Shown here piece by piece: positions 24,087 to 33,182 of a stretch of DNA of 64,000 nt (within the stretch, counting starts at the first letter, position 1; each line of letters opens with the position of its first letter). The translations under genes and the position numbers were made by a program. The stretch spans positions 186,001 through 250,000 of the forward strand of contig NZ_CANLNH010000006.1 of NCBI RefSeq assembly GCF_947492535.1, written 5' to 3'. The notes under the pieces were generated by a model. It had not been told where the DNA came from. It was given only the letters and a program-made list of their open reading frames with translations, and ran no database searches. The DNA comes from an uncultured Dokdonia sp. (GTDB lineage: Bacteria > Bacteroidota > Bacteroidia > Flavobacteriales > Flavobacteriaceae).

Positions 24087-24683
24087 TTAACTAATGCGTT
24101 TCCGGATACGGCTTAATGCCTGTGGAGTAACGCCTATATAAGAACTAATATACTTAAGCGGTATTTCTTTAATCACCTCTGGACGTGCTTTGAAAACATC
24201 AAGATATCGTTCTTCTGCAGTATAATTAAGTAAGGTTTGCTCTCTTTTTGATTTGATTAAAAAAAGTCGTTCAGCTGTAAGCCTGCCTATCAAATTCCCT
24301 ATTTTGGTCGTTGCATACACCTTTTGTAAGTCGTCGTAAGAAATACTTAAAAGTGTGGTATCTGTAAGTGTTTGCAATTCATATACTGATGGTTTACGCG
24401 TTAAAAAAGAATCATAGGCACTAATAAACTGTTCTTTAAAACTAAAACCAAAGGTAATTTCTTTAGTAGGTTCAGGTTTTGGGATATACAACCGTACAAT
24501 ACCCGTTATAATAAAAGAAATATGATTTTCTACAACACCCGATCTTAAGAAAATTGTTTTCTTAGGAATATCACGTCTAGTAAGTTTAGAAGAAAAGAAA
24601 TCCCAATCAGCATCAGTGATTTCAGAAATCTGATGTAAGTGTGCTCGTACAACTTCTAAGGTAGTTTCCGGGGTAGTATTCAT
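24087..24683 (-). CDS. Crp/Fnr family transcriptional regulator
   Basis: A 198-residue protein with an N-terminal cyclic-nucleotide-binding-like beta-roll (about 25-115: FFSSKLTRRDIPKKTIFLRSGVVENHISFIITGIVRLYI) and a short C-terminal HTH (YLDVFKARPEVIKEIPLKYISSYIGVTPQALSRIRKRI). There are no Fnr cysteines and the PBC arginine is not evident, so a cAMP or iron-sulfur sensor is unlikely. This is the common Bacteroidota type, whose ligand is unknown. It precedes the desaturase on the same strand by 38 bases. A related regulator lies at 26861-27442. Confidence 0.88.
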   Translation of the reverse strand: MNTTPETTLEVVRAHLHQISEITDADWDFFSSKLTRRDIPKKTIFLRSGVVENHISFIITGIVRLYIPKPEPTKEITFGFSFKEQFISAYDSFLTRKPSVYELQTLTDTTLLSISYDDLQKVYATTKIGNLIGRLTAERLFLIKSKREQTLLNYTAEERYLDVFKARPEVIKEIPLKYISSYIGVTPQALSRIRKRIS

Positions 24684-24755
24684 TACCTTGCAAGATACCT
24701 TTCTTCTATATGAGAAGGTAGAAAATTAACGTATAATTAAGTAGTCGTGTTTCTT

Positions 24756-24779
24756 TATACGCTTTCGCGAAAGCGTATA
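24756..24779. repeat. REP-like palindrome, short form
   Basis: A 24-base perfect palindrome: TA, the TACGCTTTCGCGAAAGCGTA core, then TA. It is intergenic, between the Crp/Fnr gene and the oxygenase-WD40 gene upstream on the same strand. Confidence 0.9.
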
Positions 24780-24805
24780 CCACATGTTTGAAATATTTTA
24801 TCTGC

Positions 24806-26179
24806 TTATAGATCTTTCTTTAGAATACGTCCATCAAATCCAGCGGTATAGATTGTATTTTTAATAATTAAAACATCTTGTATAAAATTATCGGTCTTTA
24901 GATATTCTTGAGATTTTTTAGACGGTAGTTTTGTCATTATTACACGATTATCTTCTCCACACGTCATTAATGTGTTATTGTGACTTTTAATAGCTCTTAC
25001 GGCATCCTGATGTATTTGGTAGTGTTCTGTAGTTTGAGATATGAGATTCATTTGTATAACCATTCCATCTTTAGCTCCTACATACAAGGTGTTATCATCC
25101 AAATACAAACAGAATAGAGGAGCCGTATACGTATAGAGACACAAAGAGGTTTTAGAAGATAGATTTGTGATATGAATTGTACCATCTTAACTACAACTTA
25201 TAATACGTCCGTCAGGAAGTACGATAAGATCCCAGATCCAATCTTCATGAACTTCAATACGATCAATAATAGTGAGTTTATTAGAAAGATAATATATGGT
25301 TCCGCTGGTACCCGCTGCTATAATTGTATGATCACAGTTTTTATGTAAGGAAATTAGCATTTCGCGAAAGCGTATAGAACGAACTACATTGCCATCTATA
25401 GTCCATTTTTTAAGTGTAAAATCTCTAGAACAGGATACAAAATGGTCTTTATCTGCTCTAATCACTTTTATAACTGACTTCGTATGTATGTTGAATGTGT
25501 TCAGTAATTCTAAGTTGGTATTCCAAATTTTGATATAACGATCACGCCCACAACTTATAAATCGAGTCTTGTCAAGCTGTGTCAAATTCCAAATATATCC
25601 TTGATGGTGTGTATCCTGTAAAGGTATATTTACAATAATATCAGATCGCAAAATGTACTTATTTCCTTTGGTAACAACACTTCCTTTATGCCAGATAGCA
25701 TGATCAAATACGAGGAGTTTTCCTTTTTTGGGAGCAACTATTTTACTAGGCGTTGTATCTGATTTATTTGTGTAAAATTCAGTGAATCCTCCATCAAAAT
25801 CATCATTGAGATACAGTAAAAAAGTATATTTTGATGCTTGCATATCATTAATATAGTACACGCCGTCTTGATGTATTGAAAAAGACTGTCCTTCTTGATA
25901 TCTACAAAATCGAATACGTTCATTAATGGATACCATGTCTAACAAGTCCTTTTCAGATTGAAGACCAAACGTTTTTAGTTTTATAAATAACTGATTGGCT
26001 AGGGAAGGAGTATCCTCAACATATCGATCGTTATTTCTATAGTATGTTGGATAATGACTATTGGCTTTTTGGAATTGTTGCACTCTAGAAGTTAGTAATA
26101 CATCACATTCAGAATCAGAAATAAAATGATCTATCTCGATAATAGGTTCACTTTGGATATATGATATTTTATATGACAT
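24806..26179 (-). pseudogene. 2OG-Fe(II) oxygenase-WD40 fusion interrupted by one in-frame TAA
   Basis: The 330-residue first part has a prolyl-4-hydroxylase-type domain (about 1-190). HQDGVYY provides HxD, WHKGSVV the distal His and YILRSDI the 2OG-binding Arg. WD40 repeats follow (GYIWNLTQLDKTRFISCGRDRYIKIWN, VIRADKDHFVSCSRDFTLKKW). TAA at 25187-25189 cuts the frame inside another such repeat (IISCS-stop-DGTIHITNL). The same frame continues through three more repeats to 24806. A repaired protein would be about 457 residues with a complete propeller. The stop falls where related repeats have Arg, Lys or Tyr, so it is a point nonsense change. HxD oxygenases hydroxylate proteins or small molecules; the target is unknown. 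The ATG abuts the stop of the HD gene. Confidence 0.8.
25360..25376. repeat. Partial REP-like palindrome inside the oxygenase-WD40 frame
   Basis: TTTCGCGAAAGCGTATA, one arm and centre of the common palindrome, lies within the WD40 region. On the coding strand it encodes SIRFRE, the same peptide the element gives in ruvX and in the winged-helix regulator. Confidence 0.75.
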
Positions 26180-26797
26180 TTATAGGGTTTTTAGTTCTTT
26201 TTGAATATTCATACGTGCTTTTTCTTCAAAGGCTACTTGAAAGTGTTTGGTTTGAAAAATCCAATCACGACTTAATAATTGTTTTAAAAATCGTTTTCTA
26301 CCTGCTTTATAAAGCAGGGTAGGAATTGTTGCGTATTCGTTCCTAATAGCATCACAATATTGATAGTATCTTTTTGAAGTAGCACCAAGAATAGAAAGGT
26401 CCATATCTAGAAATAGCTGTATGAATGGATCATGAGCGGTATGAGAAGCAGTCGCAATAATTAATTGAGTAATAGTTTCTTGACTTTCCTGATCTATTCC
26501 TAATTTCTCTAGCCATAGCGCAGCAAATTGCGCACTTTTAAGTTCGTTATCTTTTGCCGTAGCCTTATAAATGACATCATGAAATAAAGCAGCATGTGCT
26601 AGAAGTCCTTTTTGTGCTTCAGAACATTTTAACTCCATAATTTGATGAAACAAACTATAAATATGTGTCAAGGTATGATAATGCCTCTTTACATGTGTGT
26701 AATGCTTTTCTACTTCCTCAAAACAGGCAATAGAATTGTCACTATGTACTGTTTGAGAAAGGGTTAACCACTCTTGATATATGTGTTTATTTTCCAT
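26180..26797 (-). CDS. HD-domain metal-dependent phosphohydrolase-like protein
   Basis: A 205-residue soluble protein. HVKRHYHTLTHIYSLFHQIM (about 33-52), HAALFHDVIYKATAKDNELKSA (about 68-89) and TASHTAHDPFIQLFLDMDLSILGA (about 110-133) give the H...HD...D metal-binding set of the HD superfamily. It matches the small predicted HD proteins with no assigned substrate that are widespread in bacteria. Its stop codon directly abuts the ATG of the oxygenase-WD40 gene, so translation is likely coupled. The upstream neighbour, 63 bases away, is a Crp/Fnr regulator. The activity is inferred from fold only. Confidence 0.8.
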   Translation of the reverse strand: MENKHIYQEWLTLSQTVHSDNSIACFEEVEKHYTHVKRHYHTLTHIYSLFHQIMELKCSEAQKGLLAHAALFHDVIYKATAKDNELKSAQFAALWLEKLGIDQESQETITQLIIATASHTAHDPFIQLFLDMDLSILGATSKRYYQYCDAIRNEYATIPTLLYKAGRKRFLKQLLSRDWIFQTKHFQVAFEEKARMNIQKELKTL

Positions 26798-26860
26798 AGC
26801 TCAAAATTGAGAACTATGAGAATGATTTGCATTGATGTATGATAAGATTTTAAGCTAACG

Positions 26861-27442
26861 TTATAACTGCTTGCGTATACGACTTAAAGATTCTGGAGTG
26901 ATACCAAGATAGGAAGCGATATAATGATGCGGAATCCTATTAAATAACATAGGATATAATGCTAAAAAAGACAGATATCTATCTGATGCCGTTTTATATT
27001 GTAGTGACTCAATACGCTCTATAGCCAGAATATAGTTGTATTCTGCCATCAATCTTCCAAACGCATTTAATGCGGCACTCTTACTATACAAAGAAGTCCA
27101 ATCACTATATGAAATAGAGAGTAATTGCCCAGGGATAATACACTCAACTATCTCTGTACTTGGCTCAGTTTTTAACAAGCTTACAAACGAAGCCACAAAA
27201 GGGTTTCTAGCTTCATAATTAAAATAACTTGTGATTTCTTTCCCGTCTTTAATACGATACACTCTATAAACTCCTGAAACTACAAAACGTAATGAAGTGC
27301 AAACTTGGTCTTGTTTAACAATAACATCATATTTGCTGTAGGACGCTATAGAGAGCTTAGCTGCTATAGCTATTTTATCCTCTTGAGAAAGATCCACTTT
27401 AGAGGCTATAAAATCAAATAATGTTTCTGTGGGAATAGACAT
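26861..27442 (-). CDS. Crp/Fnr family transcriptional regulator (second)
   Basis: A 193-residue protein with the same architecture as the regulator at 24087-24683 but clearly diverged. The N-terminal sensor roll has KLSIASYSKYDVIVKQDQVCTSLRFVVSGVYRVYR. The C-terminal HTH has LSFLALYPMLFNRIPHHYIASYLGITPESLSRIRKQL. It heads the minus-strand set with the HD gene and the broken oxygenase-WD40 gene, and may control them. No Fnr cysteine cluster is seen. Two such regulators within 3 kb suggest local duplication or separate small-molecule sensing; the ligand is unknown. Confidence 0.87.
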   Translation of the reverse strand: MSIPTETLFDFIASKVDLSQEDKIAIAAKLSIASYSKYDVIVKQDQVCTSLRFVVSGVYRVYRIKDGKEITSYFNYEARNPFVASFVSLLKTEPSTEIVECIIPGQLLSISYSDWTSLYSKSAALNAFGRLMAEYNYILAIERIESLQYKTASDRYLSFLALYPMLFNRIPHHYIASYLGITPESLSRIRKQL

Positions 27443-27775
27443 ATGATAAATGTACTATTATTTCCTGAGTACGCTTTCGCGAAAGCGTATTTAACCCCAG
27501 GTAATGCATCACTTAGGTTAAAAACATACCCGTTATAAAGTATGGTTTGACTACTAAGAAAACCCTATTATTAAATAGAAAAGTAAGGAGATGTATAAAA
27601 TTGAGAGACAGTAATATACCTAATAACTTTTTTGTATATTTAGACTCCCTTTTTGAGACAAATTCCCCTTTCTAATAATTAAAAATATCATTGATGGTGC
27701 ATGGTGTACACTATTCATAGCAATATGCTATTGAATATTTATGCTGTGTAGTACCTATTAAATAAAGGTTAGATT
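27443..27775. other. 333-base gap between divergent genes
   Basis: Between the Crp/Fnr gene and the large CHAT gene. It holds one short-form palindrome (27470-27489) and an imperfect inverted repeat ATAGCA-ATA-TGCTAT (27717-27731) 45 bases before the CHAT start. I see no ORF and no clear TAnnTTTG box for the CHAT gene. Confidence 0.5.
27470..27489. repeat. REP-like palindrome, short form
   Basis: TACGCTTTCGCGAAAGCGTA, a perfect copy, 28 bases upstream of the Crp/Fnr start. It could overlap that gene's promoter. Confidence 0.9.
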
Positions 27776-30700
27776 ATGACTAAAAAGGCAAAACTTTACG
27801 GAAAAGAAAGAAAGGTAAGTGAAATTAAAATGTCATTACCTTCAGAAATTGCTACAAATTTTACACTTAAAAAGCATGTAGAGCTTTCTACTACACGATC
27901 TGATAGTTCGGAAATTAAAGTTGATTTTGAAGAAAATGATTTAGTTGCATTACAATTTGCTGATCATACAGAATGGATCGGTCATCCAGAGGATATCCAA
28001 GAGATTTATGATGAACGCATTCTTAATAAGCGATCTACCACCGATGATGATTATATTTTTGAAACACAAATATCATCGCAAGGAGAAACTAGAGGCACTA
28101 TAAAACGAGCTGTTGTCAAGGTTTTTAGTGTGTTTAGTGCTAATAAATCACTTGCTGCTGCTTCGATGGAAGCGCTTGGTATAAAATATGATAAAAAAAT
28201 ACAACCACAGCCAGGTTTGTATGCTATAGATACTGCCTTTAAAAGAGTTCCGTTTAAAGAAAATAACACGAATAATCATTACTTATTACTGATACATGGA
28301 ACGATATCATCTTCTTTAGATGCATTTTCACAATTGAATGATAGCGATGCTTGGAAAAAGATTGTAGGAAAATATAAGAGTAATATAATGGCACTTGACC
28401 ATTATACATTATCTGAAAGTCCGCTTCAAAATGCCTTAGACTTTTTAAAAGCATGTCCTGATAAATGTAGTTTGGATATTATGAGTCACTCTCGTGGTGG
28501 ACTCATTGCTGATATTTTAGCTAAATGTGATTATAACAATAATGAAAATCATGAAGTTGGTTTTAGTAAAAACGAACAAGATATTTTCCTTAAGAAAAAA
28601 CAAAAAGCAAAAGCCAAGGGTAGTAAAGAACCACAAGAATATGATATCATACAAGAGATTAATACACTAGCACTTCAAAAACAAATTACAGTCCACAAAA
28701 TTGTACGTGTTGCAGCGCCAGCAAATGGTACCACTATTTTATCTCAGCGTGTTGATCATTTCTTTAATCTGTTATTAAATACAATCTCATTAGCTTTTGG
28801 AATTAAAAATCCTTTATACGGGATTGTGAAGTCATTCTTATTAGAGCTGATTAGTCAAAAAGATGATCCAGATGTTTTACCGGGATTAAATAGTATGATT
28901 CCAGGTTCGTTATTTCAAAAAATGCTGAATTCGGCAGATACTACTGTAGAGAGTGAATTATATAATATTATTGGTGATTCAGAAGTAGGAGGTGTCAATT
29001 TTGATTCTCTTAAAGTGATCCTTTCTAATCTATTTTATAGAGCTGCAAATGACCTTGTAGTTGATACGAGTAGTATGACACATGGGGTAAAACGAATAGA
29101 TGGTTTTTATACATTTACTTCAAAAGATAGTGAGACAAATCACTTTAACTATTTTAAAAATAAAAATTCTTGCGACGCTATTCTACAGGTGTTAACGCCA
29201 ACAGATGAATCTGTTCACAACCTATATACTAAGGAAGTGTATGCAAATGGCCAACGCGGTATTCTATTAGATAAATTATCACTTGCAGGGGTACGTTATG
29301 CAGAACCTAAACTAGACGAGATAACGAAAGATATCTTAATCTTAATTCCAGGTATTATGGGATCTACCCTTAGTACAGGAGGTAAAGATCAATGGATACA
29401 GATGCGTGCTCTAAACAAAGGAGCCATCGTTGATAAACTTGCAGTAGATGCAAAAAATGTAAAAGCATCTGGAGTCGTAGAAAAATTCTACAAACAATTT
29501 GGGGATCATTTTTCTTCCAAATATGATGTAGTTTCTTATGAATTTGATTGGCGAAAATCAGTATCAGAAGCTGCCGTAGGTTTAGAAGCTCTTGTGCAAC
29601 GAATGCTGAAAGCAAATGTAAATGTCCATATTGTGGCACATTCTATGGGAGGACTTCTTGCAAGACAGTTTATGATTGACTTTCCAGAAACGTGGGATGA
29701 TTTTATAAAACCTGCTAAAAATAAATTTGTGATGTTGGGTACGCCATGGTTAGGTTCTTACCTTATTATGGAAGTTCTTACTGGTCATAGTAGACGCGTA
29801 AAACAACTCGCTATGATTGATTTTAGAAATGATAGAGAAGACTTATTAGAAATCTTCTGGAAGTATCCAGGTGTTTTTGAATTATTACCTGTAGAAGAAA
29901 TAGCTACACGAAAGTTTTGGACCGCTACATTCTGGAATAAAGTAAAGAGTACTGCCAATTTACACCGAATGCCTAATCTTACTAATAATAAAAAATCATT
30001 ATCTCATTTTGATGACTTTAGAAGTAAGATCCTCGCATTCTTAAAAGAATTAGATACTGAAGAGAAAAGTGATTTCTTTGAAAAAATCTATTATGTATGT
30101 GGAAAAGCTGATAAAACAGTGTGTGATTATACGTATAAAAACAAGTTTTTATCTAGACATAAAAAACTCATTTATAAAGCGACTTCTCATGGAGATGGAA
30201 GTGTTACTTGGAAAACAGGAATCCCAAAACAGCTATTAAAGAGTAATAACTTGTATTACACAAATACAAGTCATGGCGAATTAGCCAATGAACCATCCAT
30301 GTTTGAAGGAGTTATGGAACTTTTAGAACGTGGTAAAACAAACAAATTAGATACACAACCGCCTTCAGGGACTCGAAGCGGAGAGGTAATTACAGATGTA
30401 CATGAGTATGTAGAGCCTCTTGCAGATTCGGATGCTGTAATAAATGCAGTATTTGGTACTGAAAAACAAAAGGAAATCACATCAGATGCTTTTGAAGTCA
30501 CTGTGGTGAATGGAGATTTAAAAGAATCCAATTACCCTGTAATGGTCGGTCACTTCTTTATGGATCTTATTTTAAGTGCCGAAAAAGCATTAGATGGCTA
30601 TTTAGAGAATCGTTTATCACAACGTATGGCTATCGGTTACTATCCAGGTAAAATAGGGGAGAGTGAAGTATTCTTTAATTTAGAAACACAACCTAAAGGT

Positions 30701-33160
30701 GCTATTATCTGTGGTTTAGGTACGACAGAAACACTCACGCAATTCTTACTGTCTAAAACAGTTAAAAATGCTGCATTAAAGTATGCGATGTTTATGCGTG
30801 ATAACTATACACTTCCGCAAGCTAAAAAATATGCATCAGGTATCTCTTTCATATTAATGGGAATAGGGTATGGGAAACTTCCTATAGAGGAATCCTTAAA
30901 AGGAATTTTACTAGGTGTCGCTAAAGCAAACGTATACATAAAAGAAACTGGGATAAAACAAGGTTTAAAACCTATTACACGTATTGAAGTTATCAATTAT
31001 TATGAATCCATTACTAGTGAAGCTTATTTCTCATTAAGTAAAATTATACATGATGATGATAATCGTATTCCATTTACATTAAATAAAGGGATTGTACGTA
31101 GAACAGGAGCTAAGAAGAAACAATCATTTACTTCAAATACCTATACATCATGGTTTAATCTTCATATTACCAATGAAACTTCTGACGAAGGCAAAAACAA
31201 AGGATTTAAATATTATGCTTCTAATGGATTAGCAAGAGTTGAAGAAGAAAATATAAATATTGACTTTAATGATATAAAACATTTGTTATTACAACAAGCC
31301 AATACATCTACGTGGGACAAACGTTTATCAAAAACATTATTTGAGATGTTAATTCCTAATGGTTTTAAAGATGTATTTAGAAATCAAGGAAATCTAATCA
31401 TCAAGGTCGATAAAAAATCTGCTGAAATTCCATGGGAGTTACTACATCACTCTAAAGATGATAATACTCCTATTGCTGTAGGTTCTACATTTATAAGACA
31501 ATTGGTTACAGCAGATATAGAACGTTTTGATCAAGTAGCGCATAATAATAAAAATGTACTTATCATTGGTGATCCTATATATAATGACGATACATTGCCA
31601 CAGCTTCCTGCGGCAAAAGTAGAAGCAGAACGGGTTGCAGATACCTTGAGTACTAGCAAATACAAAACATATACTTGTATTAATGAATCATCATTAAAAA
31701 TCACAACAGAACTGTATAATGAGCAATATAAAATCATGCACTTTGCAGGACATGGATTATATGATATCGAGAATAACAGAGTAGGGATTGCTATAGGAGA
31801 TGGAATTTTTATTGATCCTCAAAAACTAAGACAAATAGGCTATGTGCCTGAATTTGTATTTATCAATTGTTGTTATTCTGGCGCTATGAAGGCAGGTGAT
31901 GACTCTTATAGTAGAGATCGCTATCGATTGGCTGCCAATGTAGGTACACAATTGATAGAAATGGGGGTGAAAGCTATTATCATTTCTGGTTGGGCGGTAG
32001 ATGATGCCGCAGCAAAAGACTTCTCTGATACCTTTTATAAAAATATGTTAGATGGATATAACTTTGGAACTTCGGTACAAAAGGCACGATTGTCTTGTTT
32101 CCAAAACCATCGTAACACAAATACATGGGGAGCATATCAATGTTATGGAAATCAGTTTTACACGTTTAGTAACAGAAAACATAGTAAAGAAGATTTATTA
32201 GACTATGTGATAGATACACAGGTGCATACGGATATGGATAATCTATTAAATGCGATAAGGGATCGTAAAAATAATAGAGAAAAGACATTGCGAAAGTTAA
32301 ATAAATACATGGAAAAAGCAGAAAAATCAAATCTGCTTGATGCGGTAGTTCTAGAAAAAGAAGCATTGATATACAATGAATTGGATGAAGTTGATGTTGC
32401 TTGTCAAAAATTTAAAGAACTTTTTAAATATGGAAAAGGAACATTTTCTATCGGTGCTTTAGAACATTATTGTATTATTAAAACGAGGAAGTTTGAAAAA
32501 AACACGTTAGAAGAAGAGTTACAAGAAATCGAATTTTTATCTCTCATAGGAAGAAACCCAGGGAGAATAAACATAATAGCAAATGCATATAAATTTGCAT
32601 CCATGCAACTGGGTGTTACACCAAAATCAAAAAGAAAGACAAAAACGGTAGTTAAAGATGCTATTTATTATTTACTAAAAGCGTTTAAAGGATATGCAGA
32701 AAGTTTTTCTATTTCTAATGATTTATATGAGTCAGAATGTCTAGATGCTGCCACAAATATGATTTTTATAGGTCATATACTAGAATTAAATGGAGATAGT
32801 ACATTACTTGCACATCTCAAGACCTGTGAAGCCTTTGCTGGAGTAAAAGACATTAAAACAAATTTCCTAACGCTATACAAGGATATTTATACAAAAGACA
32901 CCTCAAATGTAGATTTAGAAGTACGTATTGGAATGGCAGAATTAGGCTATGCATTAGCACTCTTTAAAGATAATTTTGTCGCTAATAAAGAGTTTGATAT
33001 TGTCAATAAGTTTAAAGATGTATTTCAGCAGTTATACAGCCCTAGATATATTAGTATACAGCTATTACAAATAGGCTTTATAGAATATTACCTTAAAGAT
33101 GAGACAACGCTCATACAATTAAAACACATTAAAGAAGAGATCAATAAATTAAGTGAGTAA
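27776..33160 (+). CDS. Giant hydrolase-CHAT protease protein (two lipase-like domains, CHAT peptidase, helical tail)
   Basis: 1794 residues, no signal peptide, so cytoplasmic. Order: N-terminal region of unknown type (1-160); alpha/beta hydrolase-like module (about 165-450) with LLLIHGTISSS and nucleophile elbow SHSRGG (S239); second module of LCAT/lipase type (about 515-800) with LIPGIMGSTLS and AHSMGG (S623); a middle region (about 880-1220) with GYYPGKIGESEVFFNLE and GLGTTETLTQ; a CHAT caspase-fold peptidase (about 1230-1420) with HFAGHG (H1326) and NCCYSG (C1366) as the dyad; a helical TPR-like tail. CHAT proteases cleave partner proteins after activation. The start of a NUC endonuclease gene is 22 bases downstream, so the two form a pair. 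An anti-phage or suicide role is inferred; the substrate of either hydrolase is unknown. Confidence 0.85.
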   Translation: MTKKAKLYGKERKVSEIKMSLPSEIATNFTLKKHVELSTTRSDSSEIKVDFEENDLVALQFADHTEWIGHPEDIQEIYDERILNKRSTTDDDYIFETQISSQGETRGTIKRAVVKVFSVFSANKSLAAASMEALGIKYDKKIQPQPGLYAIDTAFKRVPFKENNTNNHYLLLIHGTISSSLDAFSQLNDSDAWKKIVGKYKSNIMALDHYTLSESPLQNALDFLKACPDKCSLDIMSHSRGGLIADILAKCDYNNNENHEVGFSKNEQDIFLKKKQKAKAKGSKEPQEYDIIQEINTLALQKQITVHKIVRVAAPANGTTILSQRVDHFFNLLLNTISLAFGIKNPLYGIVKSFLLELISQKDDPDVLPGLNSMIPGSLFQKMLNSADTTVESELYNIIGDSEVGGVNFDSLKVILSNLFYRAANDLVVDTSSMTHGVKRIDGFYTFTSKDSETNHFNYFKNKNSCDAILQVLTPTDESVHNLYTKEVYANGQRGILLDKLSLAGVRYAEPKLDEITKDILILIPGIMGSTLSTGGKDQWIQMRALNKGAIVDKLAVDAKNVKASGVVEKFYKQFGDHFSSKYDVVSYEFDWRKSVSEAAVGLEALVQRMLKANVNVHIVAHSMGGLLARQFMIDFPETWDDFIKPAKNKFVMLGTPWLGSYLIMEVLTGHSRRVKQLAMIDFRNDREDLLEIFWKYPGVFELLPVEEIATRKFWTATFWNKVKSTANLHRMPNLTNNKKSLSHFDDFRSKILAFLKELDTEEKSDFFEKIYYVCGKADKTVCDYTYKNKFLSRHKKLIYKATSHGDGSVTWKTGIPKQLLKSNNLYYTNTSHGELANEPSMFEGVMELLERGKTNKLDTQPPSGTRSGEVITDVHEYVEPLADSDAVINAVFGTEKQKEITSDAFEVTVVNGDLKESNYPVMVGHFFMDLILSAEKALDGYLENRLSQRMAIGYYPGKIGESEVFFNLETQPKGAIICGLGTTETLTQFLLSKTVKNAALKYAMFMRDNYTLPQAKKYASGISFILMGIGYGKLPIEESLKGILLGVAKANVYIKETGIKQGLKPITRIEVINYYESITSEAYFSLSKIIHDDDNRIPFTLNKGIVRRTGAKKKQSFTSNTYTSWFNLHITNETSDEGKNKGFKYYASNGLARVEEENINIDFNDIKHLLLQQANTSTWDKRLSKTLFEMLIPNGFKDVFRNQGNLIIKVDKKSAEIPWELLHHSKDDNTPIAVGSTFIRQLVTADIERFDQVAHNNKNVLIIGDPIYNDDTLPQLPAAKVEAERVADTLSTSKYKTYTCINESSLKITTELYNEQYKIMHFAGHGLYDIENNRVGIAIGDGIFIDPQKLRQIGYVPEFVFINCCYSGAMKAGDDSYSRDRYRLAANVGTQLIEMGVKAIIISGWAVDDAAAKDFSDTFYKNMLDGYNFGTSVQKARLSCFQNHRNTNTWGAYQCYGNQFYTFSNRKHSKEDLLDYVIDTQVHTDMDNLLNAIRDRKNNREKTLRKLNKYMEKAEKSNLLDAVVLEKEALIYNELDEVDVACQKFKELFKYGKGTFSIGALEHYCIIKTRKFEKNTLEEELQEIEFLSLIGRNPGRINIIANAYKFASMQLGVTPKSKRKTKTVVKDAIYYLLKAFKGYAESFSISNDLYESECLDAATNMIFIGHILELNGDSTLLAHLKTCEAFAGVKDIKTNFLTLYKDIYTKDTSNVDLEVRIGMAELGYALALFKDNFVANKEFDIVNKFKDVFQQLYSPRYISIQLLQIGFIEYYLKDETTLIQLKHIKEEINKLSE

Positions 33161-33182
33161 TTCTATACAAACGAAGTAGAAT

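Noticed and set aside
23138-25189. Genetic-code recoding (stop codon reassignment) explaining both interrupted genes
   Set aside because: One interruption is TAG and the other TAA, and both codons end many normal genes in the window; two independent nonsense changes or errors are simpler.
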